The notes beneath the pieces were generated by a model. The model searched no databases. It saw only the letters and a program-made list of their open reading frames with translations, and was not told the origin of the DNA. A stretch of 64,000 nt of DNA from assembly GCA_025617745.1 (NCBI GenBank), contig CM046868.1, forward strand, positions 20,092,615-20,156,614, given 5' to 3'. The position numbers were made by a program, and so were the translations under genes. Source of the stretch: Heliocidaris erythrogramma (lineage: Eukaryota; Echinodermata; Echinoidea; Camarodonta; Echinometridae). Below, one piece after another: positions 38,701 to 53,800 of this stretch (positions are counted from its first letter, which is position 1; each line of letters starts with the position of its first letter).

Positions 38701-41700
38701 AAAGATTTTTGGTGAATAGCGTACAAAGAGAAAACACAGGATAAGCAAGAGCACTTATACTTGTGTCACGTTCATAACTGTTGGTTTCTCAAACTTCACT
38801 GCATGTTGAGTTTTTATAGAAAGAATGCTCACCACCACCTCCCCCCTTAAAGATGAACATCATTCTATAAAGGTGTAAATGATTTCATAGAGGAAGTTGA
38901 TATACATATTTTCACCAAGCCAACAGCATTGATGCACAATACAATTGCATCACCAATATGACAATTCCCAGATTATTTCAAAGTGATTAGTCAAGTGGTG
39001 GAGACTTTAAGAAAGAACTTTTCAATTCTGACTTAATTGGATCCATTTTTACTGCCTAATAGATTAGAAGTTGATTTTAATGACTTGAGGGTAATTCAGA
39101 ATTACTCATTAACTCTAACGATCCTAAACTTGGCCATTAACGCAAGTGCCTGAAAAATGGTCATGCAATCAGACATAGCTATTCTTAAAGCACATCTGGC
39201 CTACTTGTAAAAAGTAGCAGTTCTTGATGATGTCAGAGAACTTTCCCTGAAAAGACGAATAAGTAATTTAGCAGGGATGCGGTTGATGGAATTTTGATTG
39301 ATAATTTTTAACCGCAACTGAAAATGAAAGTTTTCTCTCACTGGAGTTCACTCCACTTCCCTCAGTTAGCATTGCCATACAATTAAACGTTTTGCAGGAC
39401 GCAAACTATAGATAAGAAAGAAATGTACTGGCCCCAAGTTTTGAATGTGAAACTGTTAGGAAAATATTAAAAGAATAATACAAGGACTAAAGTTATTGGA
39501 TTTGTTTTTTTCTTTCAAAGTGAATAAGACAGCCCTGTCAAAATTTGAATTTTTAGTGCTTGCAAAAGCCGTTTTTGAAGTCACAAAAAAACGAGGGTCA
39601 AACAGACTTCTTTGAAGAGATTCATTGCCAGATATGATGGACATGCCTAGTATAAACAGATTAAATTCACTTTTCTAACTCCTCAGACAGTAGGTAAGAT
39701 TAAAATTTGAGCTTCAGCCTTGCATTTTTTTTAAATTAATAACCCCAGGTAGTTAAAGCAGTCTTCTTCTTTTTTCTGTGTTCAGACCATTTATAACCTT
39801 TTATCTCCTCAACAACAACAAAAGACTAGCAGTATTATTTCCTCCCTCCTGAATATACCAGAACTGTTCGAATACCCTTCTGGGAAAATGATGAACAGTT
39901 GAAAACAAGGATGACTTGATAGGGTGATATTTACTTGACATTCTCATTTTAATCCACTCCAAAATTGGAGTGGAGACACGATGCAAGTTTTATAAACCTC
40001 TTCAGGTACAAACAAATATCCTGAGCACGATATCAATTCCCATCACTCATTATTTCTGGCGGTATTTATCTACATGGGAGGTCTGTTACGCACTTAAGAG
40101 AAAACATTTTAACAATAAGGATGTATTAAACGTGGTATATCCTGACTCTTGAATGTCTTGAATGGATGTTGCTAGTTTGTCATTGGCTTCTTAAGAAATG
40201 TTTTAAATTGTACCTCCGATACAGTAATTAGCTAATCATAATGTAAAGTGATATGTTGTCGATTTCTTGATGATCCTACTTGATATATATACAAAAGAAT
40301 CTTATCTCTTTTGTTTTGTTGGAAAGTTTCATTCAAAGAATTACTGAAAAAGGCAAGTAGATCATTACTGCATGCGTCTTTTTATGGATTGAACTTTGAA
40401 CTTAGGGATTTTTTTTTCTTTATTTCTCCAAATTAAAAGCAATTCTTTCAGACTTTTCCTTTCATGATGACATGAAGGAAGGAGACAAACTTGTAACCAA
40501 AATACTTATTTTTTATAATACTTATAATACTTTTTACTTATAATTTCTGTGTGGTGCATGTCTTCTTCCAGATTATCTGATGTTTTGTCTTTAATTGGGT
40601 AGAGTTCTTTATATCATTTTTTATGTCACGGAATGTTCAGTGGAGTTACAAATGAGAGGGTTGCTCCTTAGTGTGTAGAAGAAGTTCATGTGTTTGGTCA
40701 ACAAGCTGATCTCTAGCTCTAGCCCATCCATCTCAATTTGCACCGCTGCAGTTGATGGAACTTAAGTGAAGGGGTGGGAAATGAGCGCTGAGCGCCTGCC
40801 TGCCTGCCTGCCTGCCTATCCTGAAACAGTGCGTGAGGGGAAAGCGTGGGCAGTACGGTAATTTTGTTAAGTGGTCTTGGTTGAACGACGCCCTTGATGA
40901 GTCTGTTGTGATGATGAATAATGAAGCTTCATCAAGCGCATCAGCTCCATCTTCACATCCTGAGGTGGAATTTGTTCATCGTTAGGACACTATCATCCAT
41001 CTCTCAAAGACTTTGCTTTCATTTAAAAGGTTAAAGATTTCATCTACACAATTTGAAAAGAATAAAAGGAACTTACACTTTCAGGCTTTTGTTCAGAGGT
41101 TGTTTGGTTCTTCTGGTGTCCGACTAGTCGTAGTAGTTTCTGGATAAGGAAAGGCTTGTGATGCTATCATTTCACAGGTGAAAAATGGCAAGACTTTATT
41201 AGCTGAAATGTATTAGCTATTTGGAAAGCCATGAGGATGGATGACTGCTTGTTATTCTGTTAACGATTTAAACGAATGATGGTCAGTTGTTGAGAATGCA
41301 AGAATTGTTGACATCTGGGAAAGTACGAGAAAACATATGCCCCATATGTCAAGTTATTGAAACAGTGTCATGACCCAGCTTTTTGATCATTTCCTTTTGA
41401 TGCTGACCCAAATAACAAGATCCTTTTTTGTTGAAGGGAAGGTTGAGTCCTGGGAAAGATTGCTCTTTAAATGCCCTCACATTCAAAATCTGAAAAGAAA
41501 CAGCTGAAATGTTCGGGCCCAACATTTGTGTGTAGTCTAATAAACATATTTCTGTGTGCTGTGCGTATGACTCTCAGCAGGATTGAGTCAATTTCTTATC
41601 ATTTTGGTGATTCCAAGACCTTACAGCATACACCAATTTCTTTGTGCGAAATCAACCTTTCCCAATTGCTGTGAGACAGTTTCTTTTACAATTCAATCTC

Positions 41701-44700
41701 ATGACCAGAACTCAACTTTACCTTAAAGGTGCCCATTTCTAATGTGATGACATTTCCTCTCTCAAATACTCCTCCTCCTCCGTTACTGTCATTATCTCTT
41801 ATCTTTATACTTACATGTACGTTAGGATCTAGATGGTTCTTATTGAGCTACCAATAATAATTCAAGTTGGTTCTGTTCGTATGTCAGATCATGAATTTTG
41901 GAATCTATTTTCGCCATAGCCTCGATGAATTTCAGAAATGCAAATGTTTGCATGAAACTTTACAAAACTGTCAGTGAGCCAGAATTAGAATTTAATGACA
42001 TTCATGCATGTATTCACCTACTGTATGTGTACGTTTACAAGTAGTTGGTGTAGGTAGTATACCCATGGCACAAATGTGGGTATAGCATTTCAAAATTACT
42101 GAGAACTGCAACCAGAATAGAAAAATATGAGTCGTTGACGCCTCAATCTATTCTCCCATCCTTCCTCTCAAATGCAGATTTTTGTATGAAATTTTTCCAG
42201 AAGATAGTTAAAAGTCCTCTCAAGTGACTGAAATCAGAGTCAGATGATTTAGAATTTAAAAGCAATCTTGGGTTTTGGAAGTACATGTACATGTGTAACC
42301 ACAGAATGGCAGATAATGTCCTGGGAGTCTTTGAATCCTGAAGTGATAATAGAATGGTTGTGTAGCTAAATGAAATCTTCTGGCATGCTTCACAGGCATA
42401 ATTGCAAGAATTCAAGACTTTTTATTGGTTTTAATAAATAGATATGGCTTCAATATGCTGTGATGTTTTTTTCCTTCATATAATCTACTGCTAGTAATCC
42501 TTAACTTTGTTCTACAAGCATTCATCTGTTGACAGTTTCATTGAGTCAAATGAAGATATTTTGTTCAATGTTGCTAAACTTCTATTAAGAGCCCAAGGGG
42601 CCCTACATGTAATATATTGTCATCATGTGCTATATCTGATAGCTGAATTTGTTGTTTTCAAGTCCATGTTAAAAGTTGAAGATCCACTGAGCGAGTAAAC
42701 ATTTGAGCTGACAGGAAATGTCTTCCATTCTTGTCTTCTCTCAAACTTCCACACATCTCTATCCATGTATCACCTCCGGCCAATAGCAAGCCCTCGCTTT
42801 CTGTCAGGTGACGACAAGTTGTCGCGGCCCTCCCACCGAGCTTGCCCATTGGCCGGCATTCTGAACGGGTCGTTTTACTCAGCTAGAGGTGTCATGAGAA
42901 CAGCTGGATGCTTAGGCACAAACTTCAGCTTGTGAGAAGAAAAAAAAGACCTTCCCAGAAAGCCAAGTACACCTGCAACTAAGTGTATCTTGTGTTCAGA
43001 CAGGGAATATTTATGAATTTAAATCAGCATTTAGATTTCTTCTGCAATTTATCCTGTAAACATATTTTGAAAATTTTATATAATATTTTGGACTGATCAA
43101 GACACAAAATGTGGCATCATGAAATATTCTAAGCAGTCTTGCAGATTCAGTAATTGTTGTGCAGTGGTAGTTTATAATTAAACTAAATCAAATATAGATT
43201 ATGCAGTTGAAAGATTTAGGTCTGCCTGTGATACAGTCTCACTGCCTACACGACACTTTCACTTTGTGGTGTCCTAAAGTTAAACCCAACTTTCTTCCTT
43301 TTAGATGTACCCAAGCATAGAATTTCACTCATATGTGTCTGTAATGGCTATTTTAACATTGGAAAGAGAAAAAAGAAGAGAATTTGTGTACAAACCATGA
43401 CTGACCAGTACTGGAAGAAATCTTGTGGTTTTCTATGCTGTGCTCCTGTGTTGTTCTTTCTGTTCTTTCTTACACAATACCTTCCACTTCCTGTCGCCCA
43501 GTTCTGTCTCTGTTTGTCCGTGCCCCATCTCATTCCTGCCAATTGGTCTTGACGAGTACAGGTTCTCCTACCACCATTGGGTTTTCTAGGCCACTAGGGT
43601 ATGTTCATACTGCTTGGTAAAATCAAGTCTACGACACTATTGTCATCGGAAAACTTTGCCCACAATAAATATGAATGTTGACAAGGACTATATTTTCATT
43701 CTTAACATTAAGTGACTTTATAGGCTTTGCAACACATTGACTGAAATTTGTTTACCTGGGCATTTTAAAAGATAAAAGAGGCAAAGTGTCTTTAATTCCA
43801 TATATTTTTTTATAAATTTGGCCTGATGTTTATGTTTTGTTTGTGAGGATTTTTTTCAATTAAGTTAGACGTTTGAAGTATTACCAGTAAGCCCACATGT
43901 GATATTGAATACATCAAGGAGTCAACTACAAAACTAGGAATTTTAATAGACTTTGGAGTGTACATTAGGAGCCTACACCTCAAGTTGTTTAATTGCGCCT
44001 ATCACAATTCTTACATTGTCCTGATAAAATGAAAGTAAAAGAAATAGAAATGTTTCCTATTTACTACCTTTCATCACAAAGATATGAAACTGCTTTTGAT
44101 GATATGAACACAGCCAATGCACCCCTGGTCATGCCCTTGCCCCTTGGTAATTGACAGCATGGGTAGGGGCATGACCTCTTGCCAGTCCTAGAAATTGACA
44201 AACAGAAGGTCCTGCTGTTGGAAATCTTACATGGACTTGCAGAAAGCCAGTTGAATTGCCCAAAATTTTGGATTGGATTATAGTTTTGCAAAGTTGTGCC
44301 AAGTTTTGTTCCCATCGATCGGCCCTACTGTCTAACCCACTCAGCTTGATGGTTTGCTTGGAATCGCAGTCGTCAACCAAACCGCAACACAAAGTTCAGA
44401 ATGAATGCAGGGCCTTCTTTGCATAGGTTGTACACATTTTAGCAGAACTTTCAGAGTTGAATTTAAAATACTTATTGGAGAAAATTCCCTTTGCAATCAC
44501 AAAGTATTAAGATGTTGTCATCACCATATATTTGTTAGTATGGATGGGTCCTATTCTAAAATATGAAGCAATGAAAGCATCTAGGCCCTCTTTCTATTTT
44601 TCCTCAAAATTCCTGGGTTTTTTAAAATTTTAGCCGTTACGTGATTGTAACTGTAAGAAAGTAGGAAATGACTGAAAGGCCTGCAGTTTTGGGTCCGAAA

Positions 44701-47700
44701 TTGAAATGTAATAAAGAATAGGCCCAGTCCTTTAAAAAAAAAACTGATATTGAAAAGTTCTTTAATGATAGAAGGATGGTTTTGACTTTACATCGCTGGA
44801 AGGAACCATATTTCGCCAGGAACTGACAAGCTGACGCTTATGCAAACAAGCGAGGGGGGTCTCAGTGTCCAAATATTTTATCCTGTCATTCATGACTACA
44901 TCCTCTTGAAGTAGATGATCCATTCATGATGTGTTTATATGTCCATGCAGGGCCTTTCTTTAAAAAGCTCTATATGATGGGACCTTTCCTTTCTTTCTCT
45001 TTCTGTCCACTCCATGTCATCTTGTTATCTCTTCTTGCTGCCCCCCCCCCCCCCCTCCTCCCACTAGCACTCCTTTTATCCTTGTATAAATTCCTGCTTG
45101 ACCAAGTCTAGTATAGCATCTCCAAGCAAAACAGTTGAATGGGCTTTATGTCAAGAGTCAGGCACATGAAAAGGTAAATCACAATAGCAGAACCTATCCA
45201 GAGAATAAAAAAAGGGCAAAGTATTTGTTGTTGTCTATACCCCCTTCTCTGTTTTGTAATAGAAGAGGGGGGATGACTAGATCTGTCAACAATATTGCTG
45301 GAGTCATGAAGTGTTCAAAGCTGTATCACAGTAGGCCTCTAATGATATACGTGAGTAAATAAAGCAGTTTGTCTGATCAGAGCTAGAAGGGCATTAACTT
45401 TCATCATTTAATACAGAGTTAACACCCTTCTGCCTCTCAGCAGATGAGAGCATTGGCAGGGCTTCAAGATATCCTTTATGATGACGACTTTATAAGAATA
45501 TTCTAAAAGACAGGGGGTCCTGTATTGTATAGTCATCGGTGGAATCGGTTTTAATTTAGGTGGTCCTTTTTCATTTTAGAGGGTCTTTTGCCATGAGGCC
45601 TATATGAGGAGCAAATGTATTTCGCAGTTGGTCTTGGCTATTGAAGCAAAATAATTTTAAAACTAAATGTTTGCTCTGGATTTGTAGCTCAGTCCAGGTG
45701 TGTAGCTTTGGAGATTACATGGCAGCTTTGGAATCCATCATCCGTACAGCTTATCCATCATCATGTCCCCTTAGACACCCAGCTCAGCATCCCCACATGT
45801 CACGCTATGCATGTCGTCACACTACCCCACATTTCTCTCCCCTCCCCGCTTCCATGCAAATGTCTGATTTTCCCTTTTCTCTTCATGACAAAGTGAAGCA
45901 GGGGGTTGGAGTAATTTGGCCCAGTCATTCGATAGAGATTAGCATACCAGCATAGCACCCATACCTGGTGAATTGTACTTCAAGAATTGTACGCCACGCG
46001 CTCGTTGATTATCCTCTAGCGTTGGCCAGGTGGGATATCAATTTTTTTATCTATTACTGGGAGATAGGCTAGCATTTTGTAGCAATGAATGAAAGGGCTT
46101 GTTGGTCCACTTTGAATCCCTGCTGGTCACTGTATCTCAATTCTAACTCCACCATGGTGAACAGGTAATTTTATAGAAGTGCCTGTAGCATCCGGGGAGG
46201 GGGGAACTAATAGGAAAATCAGAAGAAGAATTTTATGTAGGCCCATCCGTTTATTTGCATTCCCACAAATGGTCATTGCTTGGAAGTGTGTTGAAAGATG
46301 CCAAGTTTATATTTGGGGCTATTTCTAGGTTGCTTGCATTAGTCCACACTCAAAAGTACAGGCCTACATGAACAACAAGGACAGAAAAGAAATGGTAAAG
46401 CATGATGCCATTTGGTTCTTGAGGTGAAAATGATACAAGTTTAAAATATATTGATCTTTTAAATCACAGCAAACCTCTTTCCATTTTTTTTGGATGTGCC
46501 GAAATTCAGGGGTTGTCACTGTGGCTCGTGAATGATAGATGATGACTCGTGGTGCTTAAGTGTTTGAAATGTCTTTAGCAATTAGAAGGAAAAGGTCCAG
46601 TGTCAGAACTCAAGATCCATAATTGAACAATATTCAATAACCTGAGAGGGTCACATCCGTTTTTCTCAATTGTGGCCTCTCTTCTTCTTTGTCTGCTCAG
46701 CGAAGTTTCTGGAGAGAAAACGGAAGAAAGATGGAAGAAAATGTTTTGTTCTTGTTGTGTTGCCTTGCAGACTGTGATGGATGATCATTTAGTCTAGGTT
46801 TGCAAACTTATCAATCAGGGAGAGGGAGAAAGAGAGAGATAGAGAGATTGAGAGATTGGAAATCTATTTACCTGTACCCGCTTACTATTTACCTGTACCT
46901 GCTTATTATTTCCATGGCTTGTTTTTCTCTCTGCCCTCTCCAGACAGTCCCAGTCTTTACCCCATTTTCCTAACTTTCAACGAGTGAAAGGCCTTAATAA
47001 TTTGTTGAAGAATTGAATTAGACCAAGTTATCAGTTATCAAGCAATAAAATATTTGAGAAATTCAGACAAACTCTCCTTAGTATTTAGGTTGTAACTTAT
47101 CTGAATCTAAGCCACCTCTTCTTATGCTTATTACAAGTGGGTTTTTTTAAATATCATGATAAATGTTATTTAATTGTGGCCTTAATACTCTCTGCCAGCA
47201 GATGTTAAAAAAGCTGTAAATAATTGTAGGCCTACATACATGTAGTTTATGAGGTAGCATTGAAATGTTTTCTTTGAAAATGTCTCTTGTAAGCTTTAAA
47301 TGCCACTCAAATAGACATGTATCCAGGAAAGCATTGCACCTGTGCAAGTAACATTCAAACACAAGCCTCTTCTACATGTATAGAATCCTTTTGCTTTATA
47401 ATGTATGTGAAAATGTCTTTATCTTTCCATTTGTCTTCCTGTCCCCTGTTTCTTTCTTATCCCTCTCATGTATATTGCTTTCTTTATCATAATTTGAGAA
47501 TAGTAAAAGAAAAGGGCTTTCTTCCACTTTCTTTCTATTCACCTCCTCTCTTTTTGTCATCACCAATTTTATTGCATCCACATTTGTGTCTTGTTCTTGC
47601 TTCTCCCCTCCCCCCCAATAAAACGAAACTTGGTGCAGACTTTGTGAAGACTCCACTCCCAAGGCAGCACTGAGTTCCCTTGAGTTCTGTCTCCATATCT

Positions 47701-50700
47701 TTCATTGGAGAGGGAATTAATCTGTTAAATCTCTAAGCACACATCAGCCAAAACAGTCTTGAGTCAACATGCAAACACTGTGTTTTTCATCTTCCATTCA
47801 AATAACCTTTGTCCTGCCAGAGTTTGTCCAACACTGATTGCACTGCCTCCTTGTCTCAGTGTTGCTTCTCATTGGAAGAAGTCCAGTTGCACAAGAGATA
47901 ATGTCCATGTACTAAGACACCACTCCACACCCAATTGCCTATCTCAAAGACCACAAGAATGAAAGAATCTCATGAATAGCAAGAAGCCCAAATCTGCCAT
48001 TTTATGTATGGATTAATTTCCAGAGAGACAAAGCAACAGAAAGAGACCCTTTTTTAATCTTGGACTTTTATTTCTATAAAAACAGAAGATAATGAGCTTT
48101 TCTCTTTATGTCATTATTTGCAGTTGGATCAGTGTTTTTCACAATGGCTGGTTAGAAGAGTCAACACAAGCTGTGCTTGCAGCAAGGCCTAGTGTTGTCA
48201 TGATGCATGTTGTGTGACTCTGGAATTTATCACAAAGGTGTGACTGATTAGATTGATTGCTATACTGCCTCCCCCAGAGTTAACTTGTCTTTTTGGCAGT
48301 GAGAGAAATAGATGTGAGATGGAGGCAGTTTGCTCCCAAAGAGCGCCCCCAAAATGCAAAAGAAGCCCTCATCAACATTTTCTGGAAATGAGTCGTAATG
48401 CGTAAAACATAATGGCTAAGAAATTCCACCTTAGCTAACCCACCTTATCTTTCCCAAGAAATGGAATTGTGTTTTTTTACCATGCTCTATGAATAACAAA
48501 CTGGACAGTATTGGCAATAAGGTAAACATGAAAGCATTAAGATGGCATTAGGATGAGAAGAACTGTCAATCGCATTTCAATCAACTGAATTTAATTTTGC
48601 TTTGTTTTTGTTGTTACACAAACACATCAATCAAATTTAACAATGGTAACAGAGAGCGACTGAGCAATGAGCTTTATTTATTTTCACCAATTCCTATAAA
48701 AAATAGTGCCTTTGATTACACATTGAGAGCATGAGTAGGTGTTTACAGTTGGTGAATATTGTGATCGAAACAAAGCTTTAAATATAGATTTCTGCTGAGG
48801 TAGAACATGTCATGATTTTCCTATACAAGAGAGGGCCCCTAACAATTTAGTTGTCAGATCCGGATGAAAAGCTTCTGCTTTTAAGAACCTTTAGACTGGA
48901 ACCATGAACTTGTATTTTTCAAACAAACCTTGAATTGTTGTTTTGGCGAAAAAACTCTTTTTTTTATCAAAAAAAGGCCTTGAACTATGCAGGTTCAACA
49001 GTAGAAAACAGATTTTCTTTTCTTTTCATCCACTTTGAGTTTGGGTGAATTCTCTGGACCATGGTAATTTTGCTAGCACAAGCAAGGAAACATAGCAGAA
49101 AACTTCCAAACTGTTGTAAGAGAGAGAAAAAAAATTGACCTTTGGGGTATGTTATACCATTGGGGTAATTGCTACTCATCTTGGCTAAGTACTTCAGAAC
49201 AAACCATAACGGGTGAAAGAGAGAGAGAGATGCTAATTTGAAGAAAGCGAAGAGGTAGTTTTCATGCCTGAATGTACGTTCAATGTGAGATGGCTTCTGC
49301 ATCATTATTTGTTCCTCCGCCTCCTCCTTCGTTCATCTTCTATCAGATATGCATGATATACTGCCTGCCTGACTAATATGTGCTCATCGTCGATGATGCG
49401 TGTCCTGTCACCATGGAAAACTTTCATGTGGGTGGACGGTATCTTTACCGTAATGACATGTATCTCTACACTCTTACTAGCTGCATATTATATCAGCTAA
49501 TGATAATGAAATGCCTGGAGTTACATCATCTATGGTTATACGTTGTAGGTCCATGTTTGGACCTACTTTTCTTCATTCAACTGCATAAGAAGTTAGTTTT
49601 AAAAAAAAAATCATTTTGACTAAAGTGGGAGGGGGTGTACGGGGATCCATTTGTTTTAAAAAAAATAATCTGGTGTCCTCTCTTGTATAAAGTCTCATTT
49701 GGAAATCTGAGTCATGAAATGTATGGTTGTACAGGTATTCCTAAATCGTTGCATGTTGCAATAATCATTGCACTTGTACTGTTACAAAATCAAATAGTAA
49801 TACTAATATTGTAGAAGTTATTACCGAAATGGCGTACTTTTTATGTAGGCGTATTCTTTAGCTTTTGCTACCATTCCTCTAGGAATTGAAAAACACATGT
49901 GTACAGATGGGCAGGTATAGTAATAAGGTGTAATATGAACTGCTATTCCACAATCAACCACTTCTGTTTATTCTTGCACTGTAAAGCTGTAGGTCCTGAT
50001 TTATGTCTATATTTTTCTTCAGTGTGAATGATAAGCAGAAAGTAGTGGACTGTAATCTTGTGGATATATTAACAATGACTGGCACTAGGCTTTAGAAAAA
50101 CTCAATGTCAAGATTTCCAAATATCATAAAATCAAGATGCCAATTTCTTTACTTTCTGCCATCTTTCTTTGTGAAATATTTAAAAAAGCTGTCAAATGAT
50201 ATCACAAATTCCTAGCCTAATTGTTATAAAATGGAATCAAAACATCAAGCAACATCTTTCAAGGTTTTGACATTGGATGTGCATGTAGCTGTGATGAAAT
50301 CTCCCTTTGTTATAAAACATTTTGTCTGATATTTTGTTAACAAAAAGTCTCTTCAAAACATGGGTGGTTGTGTATGAAGCTTCAGTCTAGAACTATGCGA
50401 GAGAAGGTTCATGGTTGGAGAGCTCTACACTACCCCATGCACACAAACTTCAGTTGTAAAGAAAAAAATATGAACTTGATTACACAAATATTAGCCTAGC
50501 TCTGGCGACAGCTTACCATGCCTCTAGATTTCACACATTCTTTAGTGGGGAATATGACCCTGAAACGAGGGGGTAGCAGCAACTTTTTTCTTTTCTTTTT
50601 ATAATGTGACTGCTGGAACCGTTTCTCTATGTCAATTATTCCAGTACCAGAACAACCAATATTTATTTTTGACAATTTTTTTTTGTTGGGCTCATGGTGG

Positions 50701-50803
50701 CTCCATGCCAGCGGAATGAAATGAAAATAAACAGGTGTCGTGTGCATTTTCCAAAACAGCTCTTCTATTCTTCGCTCTTTTGTTAGCTCGCTCTCCCTCT
50801 CTC

Positions 50804-50880
<77 letters not shown>

Positions 50881-53800
50881 TTCTGATGCTGTCCCCTTTC
50901 TATCTGTCTCATCCTTTCATCATGAAAATCTTTTGTTATCCAAATCTTTTCAATCTGAAGTTAGTTTGTTCTTCTTGTTCAGTGCTCCCTAATCTACAGA
51001 GAATAAGTTTTATGAAATATAAATAGAATTCCCTAGCTAGAGTTATGTTGCTTTTATTCATATATGTTAGTTGAGGAAGTGTTCGGAGCATGAATTTGAG
51101 AACCCCGTTATCTGGTTGAGTTGAGCTAGGTACTGTCGATGCAGTTATTCAGATGAAAAGGATCTATTTTTTTTTTTAAATATTTGTTTCAGGTGTTCTC
51201 CTTTAAATACAAATTTAAAGTGGGTTTGGGGGGATTTGAGAAAGAAGGAAGATTTTTAGGGAGCATATAACTAAAACAACTGGTGTGGTGTTATCTGAAT
51301 GTCAATGTCACTTTGGAATAGTCTATAGATGAATTGATGTATTCTGTTCTCATAAGAGATGAACAAATATTCATGGCGCAAATGATGACAGATATGAAAT
51401 ATGATCATCACTTGGGTAGTTTATCTCTGCCTCCCTTTCCTGTTTACGTCAAGCTAAATGAACAACTGCACCACTCTCTCATGTCTCCTGAAATCTTTAT
51501 ATTTGACGTCAGATTGCTGCGTGTATGTATTAACTGATCAGCAAAAAGCAATAGTGAGTGGATGATTAAGCAATCAAAGATATTAAAGCTGTCCTCTGTT
51601 TGATCTTTTCCCTCATAGAACATAATTCTCTGTCTGTTTGTCTGTTTTAATTGTATGTACATTTGAGCTGGTTATAACTATTGATGTATGCCCCTTCCCC
51701 CGCCCTCCTTGCGTGTTGTACCAGATTGTCTATCCCTCATACCCTAGTGATCCATCAAGATTTGAATCCCTAGACTTGATACCAGTCCTTGATCCTTGCT
51801 CTCATGAGTTCATAGTATAGAGACATGTCAGTTCCACAGACAGACCTGGTAGATTTAGTGTTGATATAAGCATTTTCTTTTATAACAGGGGTGTGATTTC
51901 ACTGTTCAAGTTTGATGAGTTCCAGCAAGGCTCGATATCTCTTTTTATGAGCTTGGGATCAATATTCATAGTATTATGATATTGATGTTGCAGGTATATG
52001 TCTTCAGACCTGTCAACAGACTATTCATTGTAAGAGATAATAAAACAAATAAGATGAGCAAGGAGTATGTCACCTAAGATAACAAAGAGAACGGTTATTT
52101 GTTCTGATCATGTCAAGGGAACATGAATGCTGTTTGATGTGATTGGTTGATAATGCTGAATATAAAGTCTCTATGAGCCCCTGGATCAGAGATAATGTTG
52201 AGAAGAAAAGACAACCTCCTCCCCCCCCCCCCCCCCCAAATAGGCCAGGGTAGTCAGTGATAGAAGTTCAGCATCATTACATAAAAGAAGAGTATGTAGT
52301 GTACTATGTAGGAAATTTACGTAAGAAGTTTGGGTTATTGGAAGATGAAATCTGTATCACCATCACTTTAATACCAGAGGAATTTATCTCTACCTCCTCC
52401 TGAGTTATGTTAGGAGCTCATAGAATCATGCAGTTTTACAAACAAAACATGTTGAGAAATCAAATGTATTTTTTTTTTAAACATGTATCAGTAATATATT
52501 TGAGCAATTATAGGTTTCTTCAATGAAAAATCAAGTAATATATTTGCTTCGCAATAAAGGGAACCAGAAATGCTTGCCCATGGACTACTGGACAGGTAGG
52601 CCTACATCTACATACAGTGTAGTACCTTTGCAACCTTGGTCCTATCAATATTGGAATGTTCTTCATCACTTGGTGTCATACAGGTGTTAAGTCTTCTATT
52701 TATTAGGAAGGTATGAGAAAACAAAAAAAATTGTTTCTCATGTTTATCTGAAAACACAGCTTTACAAAGGGTATTTGGACTACTTCAAGGTGTAAGTCAC
52801 ATGTTCAAATTCTGTTTACTTACTATTATCAAGGGCATCTATCAAGATGTAGAAGGTCCACCCTAATTTATCTTCCATTGTATATTGAACGGACGTTGGA
52901 CCCATTCAACTTCCCGCCAAAAACGAAAGGACAATAAAAGATGAAGAAACAGTTTGCATTGGGTATACTTTTGCTATCACAAGTGTAGTATTTTATAAGA
53001 TAAGGCTGATAATGTGGTTTAATGTTTGAGCCTGTAAAAAGAAAGATTCAAATTAATGAGTCCAATGAGCAAATTAATTCCTAACTAAGAAGAGTTTGTT
53101 CCATAAAACCAACAAAAAAGGAGACTTGTAGGTGCCACCATATCGTTCAACTTTTTTGTATGTTTGTTTCTTTACTGTATTTTCAATGGATTCCATCTTC
53201 TATAGCATTTGTGCATATTGACGCTGTCATGTTTAAAGTGTCACTTAAGACAATTTTATTAAGATAGTCCTACCACAAGATGCCAGATGTTTGAACTATA
53301 TGTAGGAACTGTCAAAGTATAAACTTAAATATTGAACCTGTTTTAGATGAGTTTTACTCAACCTATAGTCTTAATGGTTTTCCTATCTAACGAGGGCTTG
53401 GTATTTAACCCTTTGGAGACAACTGAACACATTTTGTTGTTTTGCTCAATAACCTTTGATTCAGATTTTGAAAAATATACAAGATGCAAGAGTATAAAGA
53501 GCAAAGATTTCTGCACTAACTATGTGCCAATTGCCAATTTGAAGAACAAAATGTGATCAATTTAGACCTTACATAATTCCTGTCCTAAAAGGGTTAATAG
53601 ACTAAAGTATTATTGATATGGAGTTCAAGTGAACCATGTTGATAATCTAATATCAACTTGCTTTAGGGGATTGTGCTGTGCTTCCTTTTGTTAAGTTTTC
53701 TTTATAAATTATGTAATTTGACATGTTTGTGTCTGGCTAGTAATTCTCAGAATTAAGCGACTTATGTTGTAAGTTGTAAGCCTAGATAGCTATCAATAAC

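Noticed and set aside
50692..50912. Arg/Glu-rich and Ser/Leu-rich frames
   Set aside because: Direct translation of the (CT)n/(GA)n microsatellite.
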